A stretch of 64,000 nucleotides of DNA from JACCWP01 sp963801045 (GCA_963801045.1 CAWDDC010000003.1:124001-188000), one strand, 5' to 3'; positions 1-9,950 are shown, numbered from the stretch's first letter. Translations and numbers: made by a program. The notes: generated by a model from the letters alone, not told the origin.

Positions 1-486
1 CTCGCGGTAGTAGGCCTCGTCGGGCAGCCCGAGCCCGGCCTGCACCAGCTGGACGATGTAGCGGCTGGCGTCGTCGCCGTCGTTGCTGACGTACCACTCG
101 ACCAGACCGGGGGTGCCGTGCCGCTGCAGCCGCCCGAGCAGCTGCAGCAGCTGTCCGACCGACGCGACGCCGCGGATGTCGGCGAGGTCGGCCGCGAGTG
201 GCTTGGCGTCGAGCTCCTCGGCACGGTCGGCGTCCATGAACGCGGCGTAGAGGTCGCCGACCTTGCGCTCGTCGACGCCGGCCCCCTCGCCGGACTCGGC
301 CGCCTCCTCGAGCAGGGTGCGCACGTCGGCCTCGGCCTGGTCGCGCAGCTGGTGGAACGCGCCGTGCGACGCGCGGTCGTCGGGGATCTCGGTCGTGGCG
401 AGCCACCGGGCGTTGACGTGTCGGAACAGGTCGTCCTGGGGACGTACCTCGTCGGACAGCTCGTCGGTCGCGATCCCTGAGTTCAT
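1..486 (-). CDS. M13 family zinc metallopeptidase, N-terminal fragment cut by window edge
   Basis: About 162 residues of an M13 (neprilysin/PepO-type) endopeptidase. The protein opens MNSGIATDELSDEV, then has the family-typical LFRHVNARWL segment and a GLGLPDEAYYRE stretch of the kind M13 enzymes carry before the catalytic domain. The HExxH zinc site would lie beyond the left edge, so catalysis cannot be confirmed. The ATG (484-486 on the minus strand) directly follows the ligA stop, so the gene is probably co-transcribed with ligA. The reading frame is open to the edge. The family assignment is by recognition of the N-terminal domain. Confidence 0.85.
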   Translation of the reverse strand, partial: MNSGIATDELSDEVRPQDDLFRHVNARWLATTEIPDDRASHGAFHQLRDQAEADVRTLLEEAAESGEGAGVDERKVGDLYAAFMDADRAEELDAKPLAADLADIRGVASVGQLLQLLGRLQRHGTPGLVEWYVSNDGDDASRYIVQLVQAGLGLPDEAYYRE

Positions 487-2619
487 TCAGTCCTCCGTCG
501 TGGGTTGCTCGGCCACCCCGCGGGCCGCCTCCGGCCCGTCGTCGAGCAGCGTACGGAAGCCGTCCTCGTCCAGCACGGGGACGCCGAGCTGCATGGCCTT
601 GTCGTACTTCGAGCCCGGCGACTCGCCGGCCACGACGAAGTCGGTCTTCTTCGACACCGAGCCGGTCGCCTTGCCCCCACGCGCCGTGATCGCCTCCTTG
701 GTCTCGTCGCGGCTGAACCCGGGCAGCGACCCGGTCACCACGATGGACAGGCCCTCCAGCGTGCGTGGCGTGGAGGCGTCGACCTCGTCCTCCATCCGGA
801 CGCCGGCAGCACGCCACTTTTCGATGACGCCGCGGTGCCAGTCGACCTCGAGCCAGGCCTTGACCGCCTCGGCGATCGTGGGCCCGACGCCGTCGACGTC
901 GGCGAGCCGCTCGAGCGGCGCCTCCTCGATCGCCTGCATCGAGCCCATCGACCGGGCCAGCGCCTGCGCCGCGGTCGGCCCGACGTGGCGGATGGACAGC
1001 GCGACCAGCATCCGCCACAGCGGCTTGGTCTTGGCCTGCGCGAGGTTGTCGAACATCCGGTGGCCGTTGGCGCTGAGCACCCGCTCGCCGGCGCCCGCCT
1101 CGCGCTCGGCCTTCTTGGCCGCCCGGGTGAACAGCGGCACCTGCAGCAGCGTCTCCTCGTCGAGGCCGAACACGTCGCCCTCGTCGGTGACCACGCCGGC
1201 GTCGAGCAGGGCGACCGCGGCCTCGTAGCCCATCACCTCGATGTCGAACGCGCCGCGGCCGGCGACGTGGAACAGCCGCTCGCGCAGCTGCGCCGGGCAG
1301 GAGCGGGCGTTGGGGCAGCGGATGTCGGCGTCACCCTCGCGCTCGGGCTTGAGCGTGGTGCCGCACGCGGGGCACTCGGTCGGCATCACGAACGCGTGCT
1401 CGGACCCGTCCCGCAGGTCGACCACCGGGCCGACGATCTCGGGGATCACGTCGCCGGCCTTGCGCAGCACGACGGTGTCGCCGATGAGCACGCCCTTGCG
1501 CTCGACCTCGGACGCGTTGTGCAGCGTGGCCCGGTCGACGGTCGAGCCGGAGACCTTGATCGGCTCCATCACGCCGTAGGGCGTCACCCGCCCGGTGCGC
1601 CCGACGTTGACCCGGATGTCGAGCAGCTTGGTGTTGACCTCCTCGGGCGGGTACTTGTACGCGATCGCCCACCGCGGCGCCTTGGACGTCGAGCCCAGCA
1701 GCCGCTGCAGCACCACCTGGTCGACCTTGACGACCACGCCGTCGATCTCGTGCTCGACCGAGTGCCGGTGCTCGCCGTAGTGGTCGACGTAGGCCAGCAC
1801 CTCGTCGAGGTCGTGGAAGACCCGCACCCGGTCGCTGACCGGCAGCCCCCACGCCGACAGCGCGGAGTAGGCCTCGGACTGCCGCTCCGGCTCGAACCCG
1901 ACGCGCGCGCCCAGCCCGTGGCACACCAGCCGCAGCGGCCGGCTCGCCGTGATCCGCGGGTCCTTCTGCCGCAGCGACCCGGCCGCGGAGTTGCGCGGGT
2001 TGGCGAACGGCGCCTTGCCCGCGGCGACCAGCCCCGCGTTGAGCTCGAGGAACCCCTCGACCGGGAAGAAGATCTCGCCCCGCACCTCGACCAGCTCGGG
2101 CACCGGGTAGTCGTCGCTCGGCGCCAGCCGGGACGGCACGCCGTCGATGGCACGGACGTTGCCGGTGACGTCCTCGCCGGTGCGCCCGTCACCACGGGTG
2201 GCGCCGCGGGTGAGCCGCCCGCCCTCGTAGGTCAGGTTGACCGCGACCCCGTCGACCTTGAGCTCGCAGAGGAACTCCGCACCGGTGCCGCCCTCGCGCT
2301 CGACCCGCCGCAGCCAGGCGTCCATCTCGTCGCGGGAGAACGCGTTGTCGAGGCTCATCATCGGCTCGCGGTGCTCGACCGACGTGAACTCCGTCGACAG
2401 CGCGGCACCGACCTGCTGGGTCGGCGAGTCGGGCGTGCGCAGGTCGGGATAGGACTCCTCGAGCTGCTCGAGCTCGCGCATCAGCGCGTCGTAGGCACCG
2501 TCGGAGACCGTCGGCCGGTCGGCCGTGTGGTAGCGGAACCGGTGCTCGTTGATCTCCTCGGACAGGTCCCGGTGCCGCTCGCGGGCCTCGGGCGGGGCCG
2601 CGGGAGGTGCCTCGCTCAT
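487..2619 (-). CDS. ligA: NAD-dependent DNA ligase LigA
   Basis: Seals nicks in DNA using NAD+, acting in replication and repair. 710 residues, intact, slightly longer than the roughly 670-residue E. coli enzyme. The adenylated lysine is K121 in LCELKVDG. A four-cysteine zinc finger follows the OB fold (CPACG then CPNARSCPAQ), then helix-hairpin-helix repeats and a C-terminal BRCT domain starting near LEGLSIVVTG. The start is taken at MSEAPPAAPP because upstream in-frame sequence is low-complexity and belongs to the neighbouring gene; a GTG five codons upstream is an alternative. It lies downstream of mnmA and the methionine synthase-like gene and directly upstream of the M13 peptidase. Confidence 0.97.
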   Translation of the reverse strand: MSEAPPAAPPEARERHRDLSEEINEHRFRYHTADRPTVSDGAYDALMRELEQLEESYPDLRTPDSPTQQVGAALSTEFTSVEHREPMMSLDNAFSRDEMDAWLRRVEREGGTGAEFLCELKVDGVAVNLTYEGGRLTRGATRGDGRTGEDVTGNVRAIDGVPSRLAPSDDYPVPELVEVRGEIFFPVEGFLELNAGLVAAGKAPFANPRNSAAGSLRQKDPRITASRPLRLVCHGLGARVGFEPERQSEAYSALSAWGLPVSDRVRVFHDLDEVLAYVDHYGEHRHSVEHEIDGVVVKVDQVVLQRLLGSTSKAPRWAIAYKYPPEEVNTKLLDIRVNVGRTGRVTPYGVMEPIKVSGSTVDRATLHNASEVERKGVLIGDTVVLRKAGDVIPEIVGPVVDLRDGSEHAFVMPTECPACGTTLKPEREGDADIRCPNARSCPAQLRERLFHVAGRGAFDIEVMGYEAAVALLDAGVVTDEGDVFGLDEETLLQVPLFTRAAKKAEREAGAGERVLSANGHRMFDNLAQAKTKPLWRMLVALSIRHVGPTAAQALARSMGSMQAIEEAPLERLADVDGVGPTIAEAVKAWLEVDWHRGVIEKWRAAGVRMEDEVDASTPRTLEGLSIVVTGSLPGFSRDETKEAITARGGKATGSVSKKTDFVVAGESPGSKYDKAMQLGVPVLDEDGFRTLLDDGPEAARGVAEQPTTED

Positions 2620-2630
2620 GCGTGCATCAT

Positions 2631-3648
2631 TCACCCCTCCGCCGACAGCTGCCGCGCCGTGTCCCGGGCCAGTCCGAGCGCCGTACGCGCCCAGCGCGGT
2701 GCGGCGCCGGCCAGCCCGCAGGCAGGCGTCACCACGGTGCGGCCCAGCAGGTCGGCGGGGTCGTGGCCGAGCCGCGACCACAGCCGGTGCACGGTGGCGG
2801 CCAGCTGCTCGGCCGACGGCATGTCGTCGGGCTCGGTCGTGGGCACGACGCCGGGCCACAGGTCGAGGCCGGCGTCGATCGCCGCCGCCAGGTCGTCATA
2901 GGTGCCGGCGCCGAGCAGCGACGCGTCGACCAGCAGCGCAGTCGCTCCCGCCGCGGCCAACAGCCCGACGGGTACGTCCGCGGCGCAGCAGTGCACGACC
3001 GGACGCGCGCCGGCGGCCGCCGCAGCGGTCAGCACCCAGCCGAGCGCCTCGGTGGCCTCGTTGGGCGTCACCGTCCGGTGCCGGCCGAACCCGCTGGCGG
3101 TCGGGATCCCGCCGCCCAGCACCGCGGGCAGCGACGGCTCGTCGACCTGCAGCACCAGCTCGGCCGCCGGCACCCGGCGCGCGACGTCGGCGACGTGCCC
3201 GGCCACGCCCTCGGCCAGCGACTGGGCCAGCTCGCGACGGGCGCCGTGGTCGGCGAGCACCCGGTCGCCGCGGGGCCGCTCGACGGTGGCGGCGCACGTC
3301 CAGGGTCCGGCGACCTGCAGCTTGAGCCGGCCGGCGAAGCCGTCGAGGTGCTCCTCCAGGGCATCGAGGTCCTGGGCCAGCAGGGACCGGGCCCGGCGCT
3401 GGTCCACGCCGGCCGCGTCGGTGAGCCGCCACCCCGCGGGCTGCAGGTCGGCACCGAGGTCGACCAGCAGGCCGACGGCGCGGCCGGTCATCGCGGCGGG
3501 GGCGCCGCGCCCGGGCAGCTCCGGCAGGTACGGCGAGGTCGGGCAGCTCGTCGACCACGAACCGCAGCGCCTCGTGGACGTCGTCACCCGGCAACGACCC
3601 GACCCCGGTGCCCACCGCCCGACCTGGCCGGTCCTCGCGAGTTGTCAC
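2631..3648 (-). CDS. MetE-like cobalamin-independent methionine synthase family protein (frameshifted)
   Basis: Related to the C-terminal (catalytic, zinc-binding) half of cobalamin-independent methionine synthase and of the UroD/MetE barrel superfamily. At roughly 340 residues it is far shorter than MetE, so it may be a methyltransferase with another substrate. The N-terminus contains GVGSLPGDDVHEALRFV, typical of these short proteins; later come LVLQVDEPSLPAVLGG and RPVVHCCAADVP, which supply Asp/Glu and His/Cys candidates for zinc binding. The reading frame changes near 3545. The GTG at 3648 overlaps the mnmA stop (GTGA) and sits inside a hairpin arm (3642-3685). Neighbours mnmA and ligA are the usual actinobacterial context. 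Confidence 0.75.
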
Positions 3649-3685
3649 CGCGTCGTTGAGTCAGGAGTCGACGTCGCGGTGACAA
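3642..3685. repeat. Perfect 11-bp inverted repeat at the mnmA / methionine synthase-like junction
   Basis: TTGTCACCGCG at 3642-3652 pairs with CGCGGTGACAA at 3675-3685 around a 22-base loop. It covers the last codons and stop of mnmA and the GTG of the next gene, so the 3' end of mnmA may have been extended by a repeat insertion. It shares the TCGCGGTGA right-arm motif with the hairpin at 49249-49293. Confidence 0.75.
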
Positions 3686-4761
3686 GTCGGGGGCGGACGG
3701 TCACCGTGGCGCTCCCGACCACCCGGGTGCCGGCGTAGACGACCAGCGTCTGCCCCGCCGCCACCCCGTGCGCGGGCCGGGCCAGCCGGGCGGTCACCGC
3801 GGTCACCGTCGATCTCGACCCGGGCGGGCAACGGCTCGCCGTGCGCCCGCAGCTGCACGTGCGCGTCGAGCACCGGCGGAGGCGCGGTCGTGCACCACAC
3901 CGGCCCCGACGCCCACCACGTGGTCGGTCGCCAGCGCCTCGTGCGGATCCGACCGTCACCGTGCCGGACACCGGCTCGATGTCGAGCACGTAGCGCGGCT
4001 GCCCGTCGGCCGCCGGCACCCCGAGCCGCAGTCCGCGGCGCTGTCCGACGGTGAAGCCGTACGCGCCGTCGTGGCTGCCCACGGTCGCCCCGGACTCGTC
4101 GACGAACACCCCCGGCCGCTCCCCGAGCTCGCGCCGCAGGAAACCCTGGGTGTCGCCGTCGGCGACGAAGCAGATGTCGTGGCTGTCCGGCTTGGCCGCC
4201 ACCGCGAGCCCGCGCGTCGCCGCCTCGGCGCGTACGTCCGGCTTCGGCGTGTCGCCCAGCGGGAACAGCGAGTGCCGCAGCTGGTCGGGGCGCAGCACGC
4301 CGAGCACGTACGACTGGTCCTTGGCCGTGTCGACCGCACGGTGCAGCTCGGGACCGTCCGGACCGTCGACCCGCCGGGCGTAGTGGCCGGTCGCCACCGC
4401 GTCGAAGCCCAGCGCCAGCGCCTTGTCGAGCACCGCGGCGAACTTGACCCGCTCGTTGCAGCGCACGCACGGGTTGGGGGTGCGGCCCGGAGGAGTACTC
4501 CGCGACGAAGTCGTCGATCACGTCGGCACGGAACCGCTCGCTCACGTCCCATACGTAGAAGGGGATGCCGAGCACGTCGGCGGCCCGCTGCGCGTCGGCC
4601 GCGTCCTCGCGCGAGCAGCAGCCGCGGCTGCCGGAGCGCAGCGCCTGCGGCACCCGCGACAGCGCGAGGTGCACGCCGGTCACGTCATGACCGGCGTCGA
4701 CGGCCCGGGCGGCCGCCACCGCCGAGTCGACGCCGCCGGACATCGCGGCCAGCACCCGCAC
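3645..4761 (-). CDS. mnmA: tRNA-specific 2-thiouridylase MnmA (several frameshifts)
   Basis: Transfers sulfur to U34 of Lys/Glu/Gln tRNAs using ATP and persulfide sulfur from a cysteine desulfurase. The N-terminal PP-loop is RVLAAMSGGVDSAVA. The next part shifts frame near 4488 and continues CNERVKFAAVLDKALALGFD, then ATGHYAR, KPDSHDICF (containing the second catalytic cysteine) and GFTVGQRRGL. The C-terminal beta-barrel (VQLRAHGEPLPA, VVYAGTRVVGSATV) needs about three more shifts between 3800 and 3960. The GTG start is 3 bases after the stop of the cysteine desulfurase gene, which supplies its sulfur. All breaks look like sequence errors because the conserved protein resumes each time. Confidence 0.93.
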
Positions 4762-4763
4762 GC

Positions 4764-5968
4764 TCAGACCTCCCGGACGGCGGGGCCGGCGACTCCGGCG
4801 GCGCGCGCCCGCTCGACGACCGGACCGATGGCGTCGACGAACGCGTCGACGTCGTCCTCGTCGGAGGTGTGGCCGAGGCTCACCCGCAGCGAACCCGACG
4901 CCGTGGCCGCGTCGCGGCCCATCGCGAGCAGCACGTGGCTGGGCTGCGGCACGCCGGACGCACACGCCGAGCCGGTGGAGCACTCGACCCCGGCCGCGTC
5001 GAGCAGCATCAGCAACGCGTCGCCGTCGCAGCCGGGGACGGTGAGGTGCGCGGTGCCGGGCAACCGGTCGGCTTCGTCCAGCGGGTCCGTTGACGACGAC
5101 CTCGGGCAGCACCTGACGTACGCGCTCGACCAGGTCGGCACGCAGGCCGTGCAGCCGCTTCGCCAGCGGCTCCCGCTCGGCGACCGCCTGCTCCACGGCC
5201 ACCGCGAACCCGCGCAGGGCGGGCACGTCCGGCGTGCCCGAGCGCACGTCGCGCTCCTGACCGCCTCCGTGCAGCAGCGGCACCAGGTCGAGGTCGCGTC
5301 GCACCAGCAGCGCACCGGCGCCGACCGGACCACCGAGCTTGTGCCCGGCGACGCTGAGCGCGTCGAGGCCCGAGGCGTCGAAGTCGACCGGTACGTGTCC
5401 CACCGCAGGCACCGCGTCGCTGTGCACCGGGATGCCGTGCGCGTGGGCGAGGCGCGACGACCTCGTCCAGCGGCTGCAGGGTGCCGACCTCGTTGTTGGC
5501 CCACATGCAGCTGACCAGCGCGACGTCGTCGGCTCCGCGGGCGAGGGCGTCGGCGAGCGCGTCCACCCGCAGCCGCCCGTCGGTGTCGACCGGGAGCACC
5601 TCGACCCGGGCTCCTGCCTGCGCCTCCAGCCAGGCCGCGGGGTCGAGCACGGCGTGGTGCTCGACCGCGCTCACCAGCACCCGGCGCCGGCGCGGGTCGG
5701 CAGCGTGCCGCGACCAGAACAGGCCCTTGAGCGCGAGGTTGTCCGACTCGGTGCCGCCCGCCGTGAGCACGATCTCGCCCGGCCGGGCGCCGAGGGCGGC
5801 CGCGAGCTGCTCGCGGGACTCCTCGACCCGTCGCCGCGCCCGCCGGCCGGACGTGTGCAACGAGGAGGCGTTGCCGACGTCGGTCATCGCCTCGCGGACG
5901 GCGTCGACCGCCGCGGGGACCATCGGGGTGGTCGCGGCGTGGTCGAGGTAGTGCGTAGGGGCCGGCAT
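4764..5968 (-). CDS. Cysteine desulfurase, IscS/NifS family (frameshifted)
   Basis: PLP enzyme that removes sulfur from cysteine for tRNA thiolation and probably Fe-S assembly. It begins MPAPTHYLDHAATTPMVPAA, a typical N-terminus. The pieces contain TAGGTESDNLALKG, EHHAVLDPA, the PLP-lysine motif SVAGHKLGGPVG, and the active-site cysteine in STGSACASG. The frame changes near 5455 and 5095; the second is at a GGACCC run. About 400 residues, normal for class I desulfurases. It lies immediately upstream of mnmA with the same orientation, so the two genes form a sulfur-relay pair. Confidence 0.93.
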
Positions 5969-5985
5969 GGCGGACCAAGCCTAGG

Positions 5986-6631
5986 TCAGCCGGCGCGGGC
6001 GGCCACCTGCTCGTCCCACGCGTGCCCGTCCGGGTGCAGCGCACGCAGCCGGTCGCGCAGCCAGCCCGCCTCCGACGGGCTCAACGCCGGCAGCGCCGCT
6101 GCCAGGTCGGCCTCGTCCTTGGGCCGCATCAGGTGCGCCTTGAACGCGAGCGTCACCTCGGGCCGCTGGTAGCGCACACCGTCGGCATCCACCCAGGTCA
6201 CCTCGTCGAGGTCCGCGATGCACGACGGGTCGCGCTTGAACACCCAGCGACCGTCCTCGTCGGGGGTGGCGACGAAGTCGATCTGCCACGGCGCCAGCGC
6301 GTGCTCGCGCAGCCACACCTGCCCGGACCACTCGGGCAGCACTGGCGTCGACGCGGCGGCCGTGGTCCCAGCCGAGCGGCTTCAGGGTGCCGCTGCCTGC
6401 CGCCCACAGGTCGAACCGCGGGGACAGCAGCGCGTGCAGCGAGGCGACATCGCGACGGAAGAACGCCACGTCGACGTCCTCGTGCTCGCGCACCACACCG
6501 GTGTACGCCTCGATCGACCGGCCGCCGGCGATCCACCAGGGACGGTCCCACCCGGCGAGCCAGCCGCGCACCTCGTCCAGGGTCGCAGGCTGCCAGGGTC
6601 CGTACAGGCGGAAGAACTGCTCGTCGGTCAT
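5986..6631 (-). CDS. Nucleotidyltransferase-fold protein (aminoglycoside adenylyltransferase-like), frameshifted
   Basis: About 215 residues. The sequence WWIAGGRSIEAYTG followed by REHEDVDVAFFRRD is the GG(x)-DxD arrangement of a minimal nucleotidyltransferase domain, similar to small aminoglycoside-type adenylyltransferases, and WQIDFVATPDEDGRWVFKRD resembles their second half. The frame changes near 6348. Start taken at ATG 6631; a GTG at 6658 in frame is possible. No substrate can be read from the sequence. It is transcribed away from the esterase operon beginning at 6700, so the gap holds divergent promoters. Confidence 0.7.
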
Positions 6632-6699
6632 CTCCTCCGGCAGCGGTCCGCCCGTCACCGCGCCAGCGTGCCACGGGCGTCCCCGATACGTTGACGCGC

Positions 6700-7742
6700 A
6701 TGTCAGGAGCGGTCGAGGGCGCGGAGCTGGTGTTCCGTCTCGACGACCCCGACCACGACCTCGCGGGCGTGCGGCTGTGGCAGGAGCTCGGCATCCCCGG
6801 CGACCAGCTGGACTTCGCCGAGGTCGACGGGGGCTGGGAGCTGCGGCTGCCCCGGCCCACGGCGCACCGGCTGGAGTACCTGTTCGAGGTGCGCGACGGC
6901 GACGGCCAGGCGGCACTCCGCGTCGACCCCGCCAACCCGCTGGTCGTCGACGGCGCCTTCGGTGAGCACTCGGTGCTCGAGCTGCCGGGCTACACCGCAC
7001 CGCCGTGGGCCGACGTCGACCCGGTGGCCTCGGTCAGTCGAGCCGCTGGTGGTGGCCGGAACCGTGCTCGGCGACGTGCAGGTGTCGGTGTGGTCACCGG
7101 CCGACGCCGACCCGGACGAGCCGCTGCCGCTGCTGGTCGCGCACGACGGTCCGGAGTTCGCCTCGTACGCAGGGCTCACCCAGTACGTCGGCGCGGGCGT
7201 CGCCGACAAGGAGCTGCCCCGGATGCGGGTCGCGCTGGTCGCGCCCGGCGAGCGGAACCGGCTGGTACTCCGCCGACCTCGACTACGCCGCCGCGCTGGT
7301 GCACCGGGTGCTCCCGGAGGTGCGCGCGGCGTACGCTGCGCGCCCGACACGGTGCTGATGGGCGCCAGCCTCGGCGCGCTGGCCGCGCTGCACGCCGAGT
7401 GGTCGCACCCGGGGACGTTCGCCGGGCTGTTCCTGCAGTCGGGCTCGTTCTTCACCCGCGACACCGACCCGCAGGAGGAGGACTTCTCCGGCTTCGGCGC
7501 CGTCACCTCGTTCGTTCGCCGGGTGCTCGCCGCAGCGAGCCGCGCCGAGCCGGCCGGCGGTGGGCATGACCGCGGGATCGGCAGAGGAGAACGTGCACAA
7601 CAACCGGGTGATGGCGGCGCAGCTCTCCGAGCTCGGCCTGGAGGTCTCGTTCGCCGAGAGCCCCGACGCGCACAACTTCACCGCGTGGCGGGACACCTTC
7701 GATCCCCACCTGACCGCACTGCTGCAGCGGGTCTGGGGCTGA
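6700..7742 (+). CDS. Enterochelin-esterase-like alpha/beta hydrolase (at least four frameshifts)
   Basis: An N-terminal domain of about 110 residues (VEGAELVFRLDDPDHDLAGV onwards) resembles the beta-sandwich of Fes/IroE-type esterases. An alpha/beta-hydrolase domain follows: PLLVAHDGPEFASYAG, RWYSADLDYAAAL, nucleophile elbow LMGASLGALAALH (serine in GASLG), and a C-terminal DAHNFTAWRDTF that supplies the histidine. The frame changes near 7037, 7264, 7338 and 7550. First gene of a three-gene plus-strand unit with a second esterase and an ATP-grasp enzyme. The name describes the fold; a siderophore substrate is not shown, since no siderophore genes are nearby. Confidence 0.8.
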
Positions 7743-7757
7743 GCCGAGGAGGCGGGC

Positions 7758-8512
7758 GTGGAGCGAGAGCAGGTCGAGCTGGCGGCGCCGGGGCTGGACC
7801 GACCCGGGCACGGTCATCCGCTACGGCCACTTCGGCCGGCCGGTGCTGGTCTTCCCCAGCGAGCAGGGCCGCGCCTGGGACTACGAGTCCAACGGCATGG
7901 TCGGCGCGGTCGCCGACCTGATCGAGGCGGGCCGGGTCAAGCTCTACTGCGTCGACTCCTTCGACCACCTCACCTGGTCGGACCGGGCCGCCCCGCTGGA
8001 GGAACGCGCCCGCCGGCACGAGGCGTACGAGGCGTGGATCATGCGACGCGGTGGTGCGGCGCGATCGGCGGCGACTCGCCGGGAGCCAGCCGACATCGTG
8101 GCGACCGGGTGCAGCCTCGGCGCCTTCCACGCGCTCAACCTGGCGCTCAAGCGGGCCGACCTGTTCCCGGTGGCGATCTGCCAGTCCGGCAGCTACGACC
8201 CCAACGCAGTGGCACGCGTGGGGCGAGCGCGGGCGACGCGGCGTACTTCAACAACCCGACCGACTACGTCCAGCACCTCGACGGCGACCACCTGGACTGG
8301 CTGCGCAGCCGGGTCTTCGTGCTGCTGCACGGTCGGCCAGGGCGCCTGGGAGGTCGACCCGACCGGGTCGCTGCCGTCGGCCCGGCACCTGGCGCACCTG
8401 CTGCACGAGCAAGGGGATCCCGTGCGAGCTGGACGAGTGGGGCCACGACTCCGCGCACGACTGGCCGTGGTGGCAGCGGCAGATCGCCCACCACCTGCCG
8501 AGGTTCTGCTGA
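7758..8512 (+). CDS. Second esterase, PHB-depolymerase/esterase-D-like alpha/beta hydrolase (multiple frameshifts)
   Basis: About 250 residues when the frames are joined. Visible blocks: VIRYGHFGRPVLVFPSEQG, KLYCVDSFDHLTW, nucleophile elbow ATGCSLGAFHALN (serine in GCSLG), AICQSGSYD, and a C-terminal DEWGHDSAHDWPWW carrying the likely catalytic histidine. At least five frame changes occur (near 7800, 8045, 8095, 8215, 8335 and 8410). It begins 16 bases after the first esterase stop; its own TGA overlaps the ATG of the ATP-grasp gene (TGATG), implying translational coupling. Substrate unknown. Confidence 0.8.
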
Positions 8513-9785
8513 TGTGGTTCGTGGTCAGACCCGTGGCTGACATCGAACAGACACCTGATCGGGCTCCTCCTCGGCGCCGAGGAGGACTGGCCACGGGCCT
8601 TCGAGGCGATCCTGTCCCGGGTCGGCACCGTCGGTCGACGGCGGCCAACGGCACGAGGTACGCAGCGAGCGGCTCACGGTGGAGCCGTTCGGGCTCACCG
8701 ACCCGGTGCGCACCGGGCTGGTGATCGACCGCCTCGCGTACTGGTACTACCACCCGCGCGAGTGGCTGAAGAAGGCCGCGCTGATGGACGGCACCTACCT
8801 GCTGAACTCGCCGTTCACGTTCCAGTCGATGGAGAAGCACAGCGCCTACTGCGCGATGCTCCGGCTCGGGCTGAAGATCCCGCAGACCGTGCTGGTGCCG
8901 TACAAGAACCCGGTCGACAACTCGCGCTGGGCGTACACGTCGGCGAAGTACAACCGGGAGTTCGACCTCGACCGCATCGCGGCCGAGCTCGGCTACCCGA
9001 TGTACATGAAGCCGTTCGACGGCGGCGGCTGGCGCGGGGTGTCGCGGATCGAGGACCAGGCGGCGCTGCACCGGGCCTACGACGAGTCCGGCGAGATGCT
9101 CATGCACCTGCAGGCGACGGTCGACTACGACCACTTCGCCCGGGCGCTGTCGATCGGCGCCGAGACGATGGTGATGGACTTCCGTCCCGAGCAGCCGATG
9201 CACAACCGCTACGCGGTGTCGCACGACTTCCTCTCGCCCGAGGCAGGACAGCAGTGCGTCGCGGTGAGCCGGATCGTGAACGCGTTCTTCGGCTGGGAGT
9301 TCAACTCCGCGGAGATGCTGGTCAAGGGCGCCGACGTCTACCCGATCGACTACGCCAACGCGTGCCCGGACGTCGCCGTGACCTCGTTGCACTACTACTT
9401 CCCGTGGGCGATCAGCGCGCTGGTCAAGTGGTCGGTGTTCTGCCTCGTCACCGGGCGGCGCGCGTCGATCGACCTGCAGACCCGGCGCTACTTCGACATC
9501 GCCGACGACGAGTCGCTCGACTACGACGCCAAGCTGGCGGCGTACCTGCGGCTCGCCGACGAGCACTTCGACACCGAGCGCTACCACGAGTGGTGCGGCA
9601 AGCACCTGCCGCACCTGGACGAGCAGGTGCTCGAGTGGGTGCAGAGCGCGGAGTTCGACCGGCTGCTGCGCGACACCGTCGAGAGCACCTACCCCGCCCA
9701 CGAGCACGACCAGTTCATGGCGCACTTCCGCGGCCTGCTCGGCCTCTGGGCCGACGACCGCGGCGCCGCCCTCGGCAAGTCCTGA
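8512..9785 (+). CDS. ATP-grasp domain ligase of unknown substrate (two N-terminal frameshifts)
   Basis: About 420 residues. The first part reads MWFV, then after a one-base shift near 8524 SDPWLTSNRHLIGLLLGAEE, and a second shift near 8632 joins it to an intact 368-residue stretch. ATP-grasp features are NSPFTFQSMEKHSAYC, PMYMKPFDGGGWRGVSR (nucleotide-binding lysine and glycine loop) and VYPIDYANACPD near the metal-binding acidic position. Members of the fold join a carboxylate to an amine or thiol via acyl-phosphate. Its ATG overlaps the stop of the preceding esterase, so ligase and hydrolase are translationally coupled. No substrate can be named. Confidence 0.75.
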
Positions 9786-9826
9786 CCGCCCGGCCCGGTT
9801 CGCTGTCCCGGTCGGGTCGGGGGGAC

Positions 9827-9950
9827 GGATCTCGAGACATTACGGCTGCCCCGACGACCCGGATGTCTCGACATCGGTCCATGCCGGGTCGAACCGTGAC
9901 GGATCTCGAGACAATACGGACGCCCCGACGACCCCAATGTCTCGACATCC
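9827..9950. repeat. Two adjacent hairpin repeats with shared GCCCCGACGAC loop
   Basis: Two imperfect stem-loops in the gap after the ATP-grasp gene. The first has GGATCTCGAGACAT at 9827-9840 and ATGTCTCGACATC at 9863-9875; the second has GGATCTCGAGACA at 9901-9913 and TGTCTCGACATCC at 9938-9950. Both enclose a loop containing TACGG then GCCCCGACGACC. The same loop occurs with a different stem at 36389-36492. The gap 9786-10082 contains nothing else that I recognise. Confidence 0.85.

Noticed and set aside
505..2901. Long plus-strand open frame (798 codons) opposite ligA
   Set aside because: Mirror of ligA codon bias in very high GC DNA; the translation is low-complexity Arg/Gly/Pro/Leu with no motifs, while the minus strand encodes an intact ligase.
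6700..7742. Siderophore utilisation gene
   Set aside because: The fold is enterochelin-esterase-like, but there is no siderophore synthetase, receptor or iron box nearby, so the substrate is left open.
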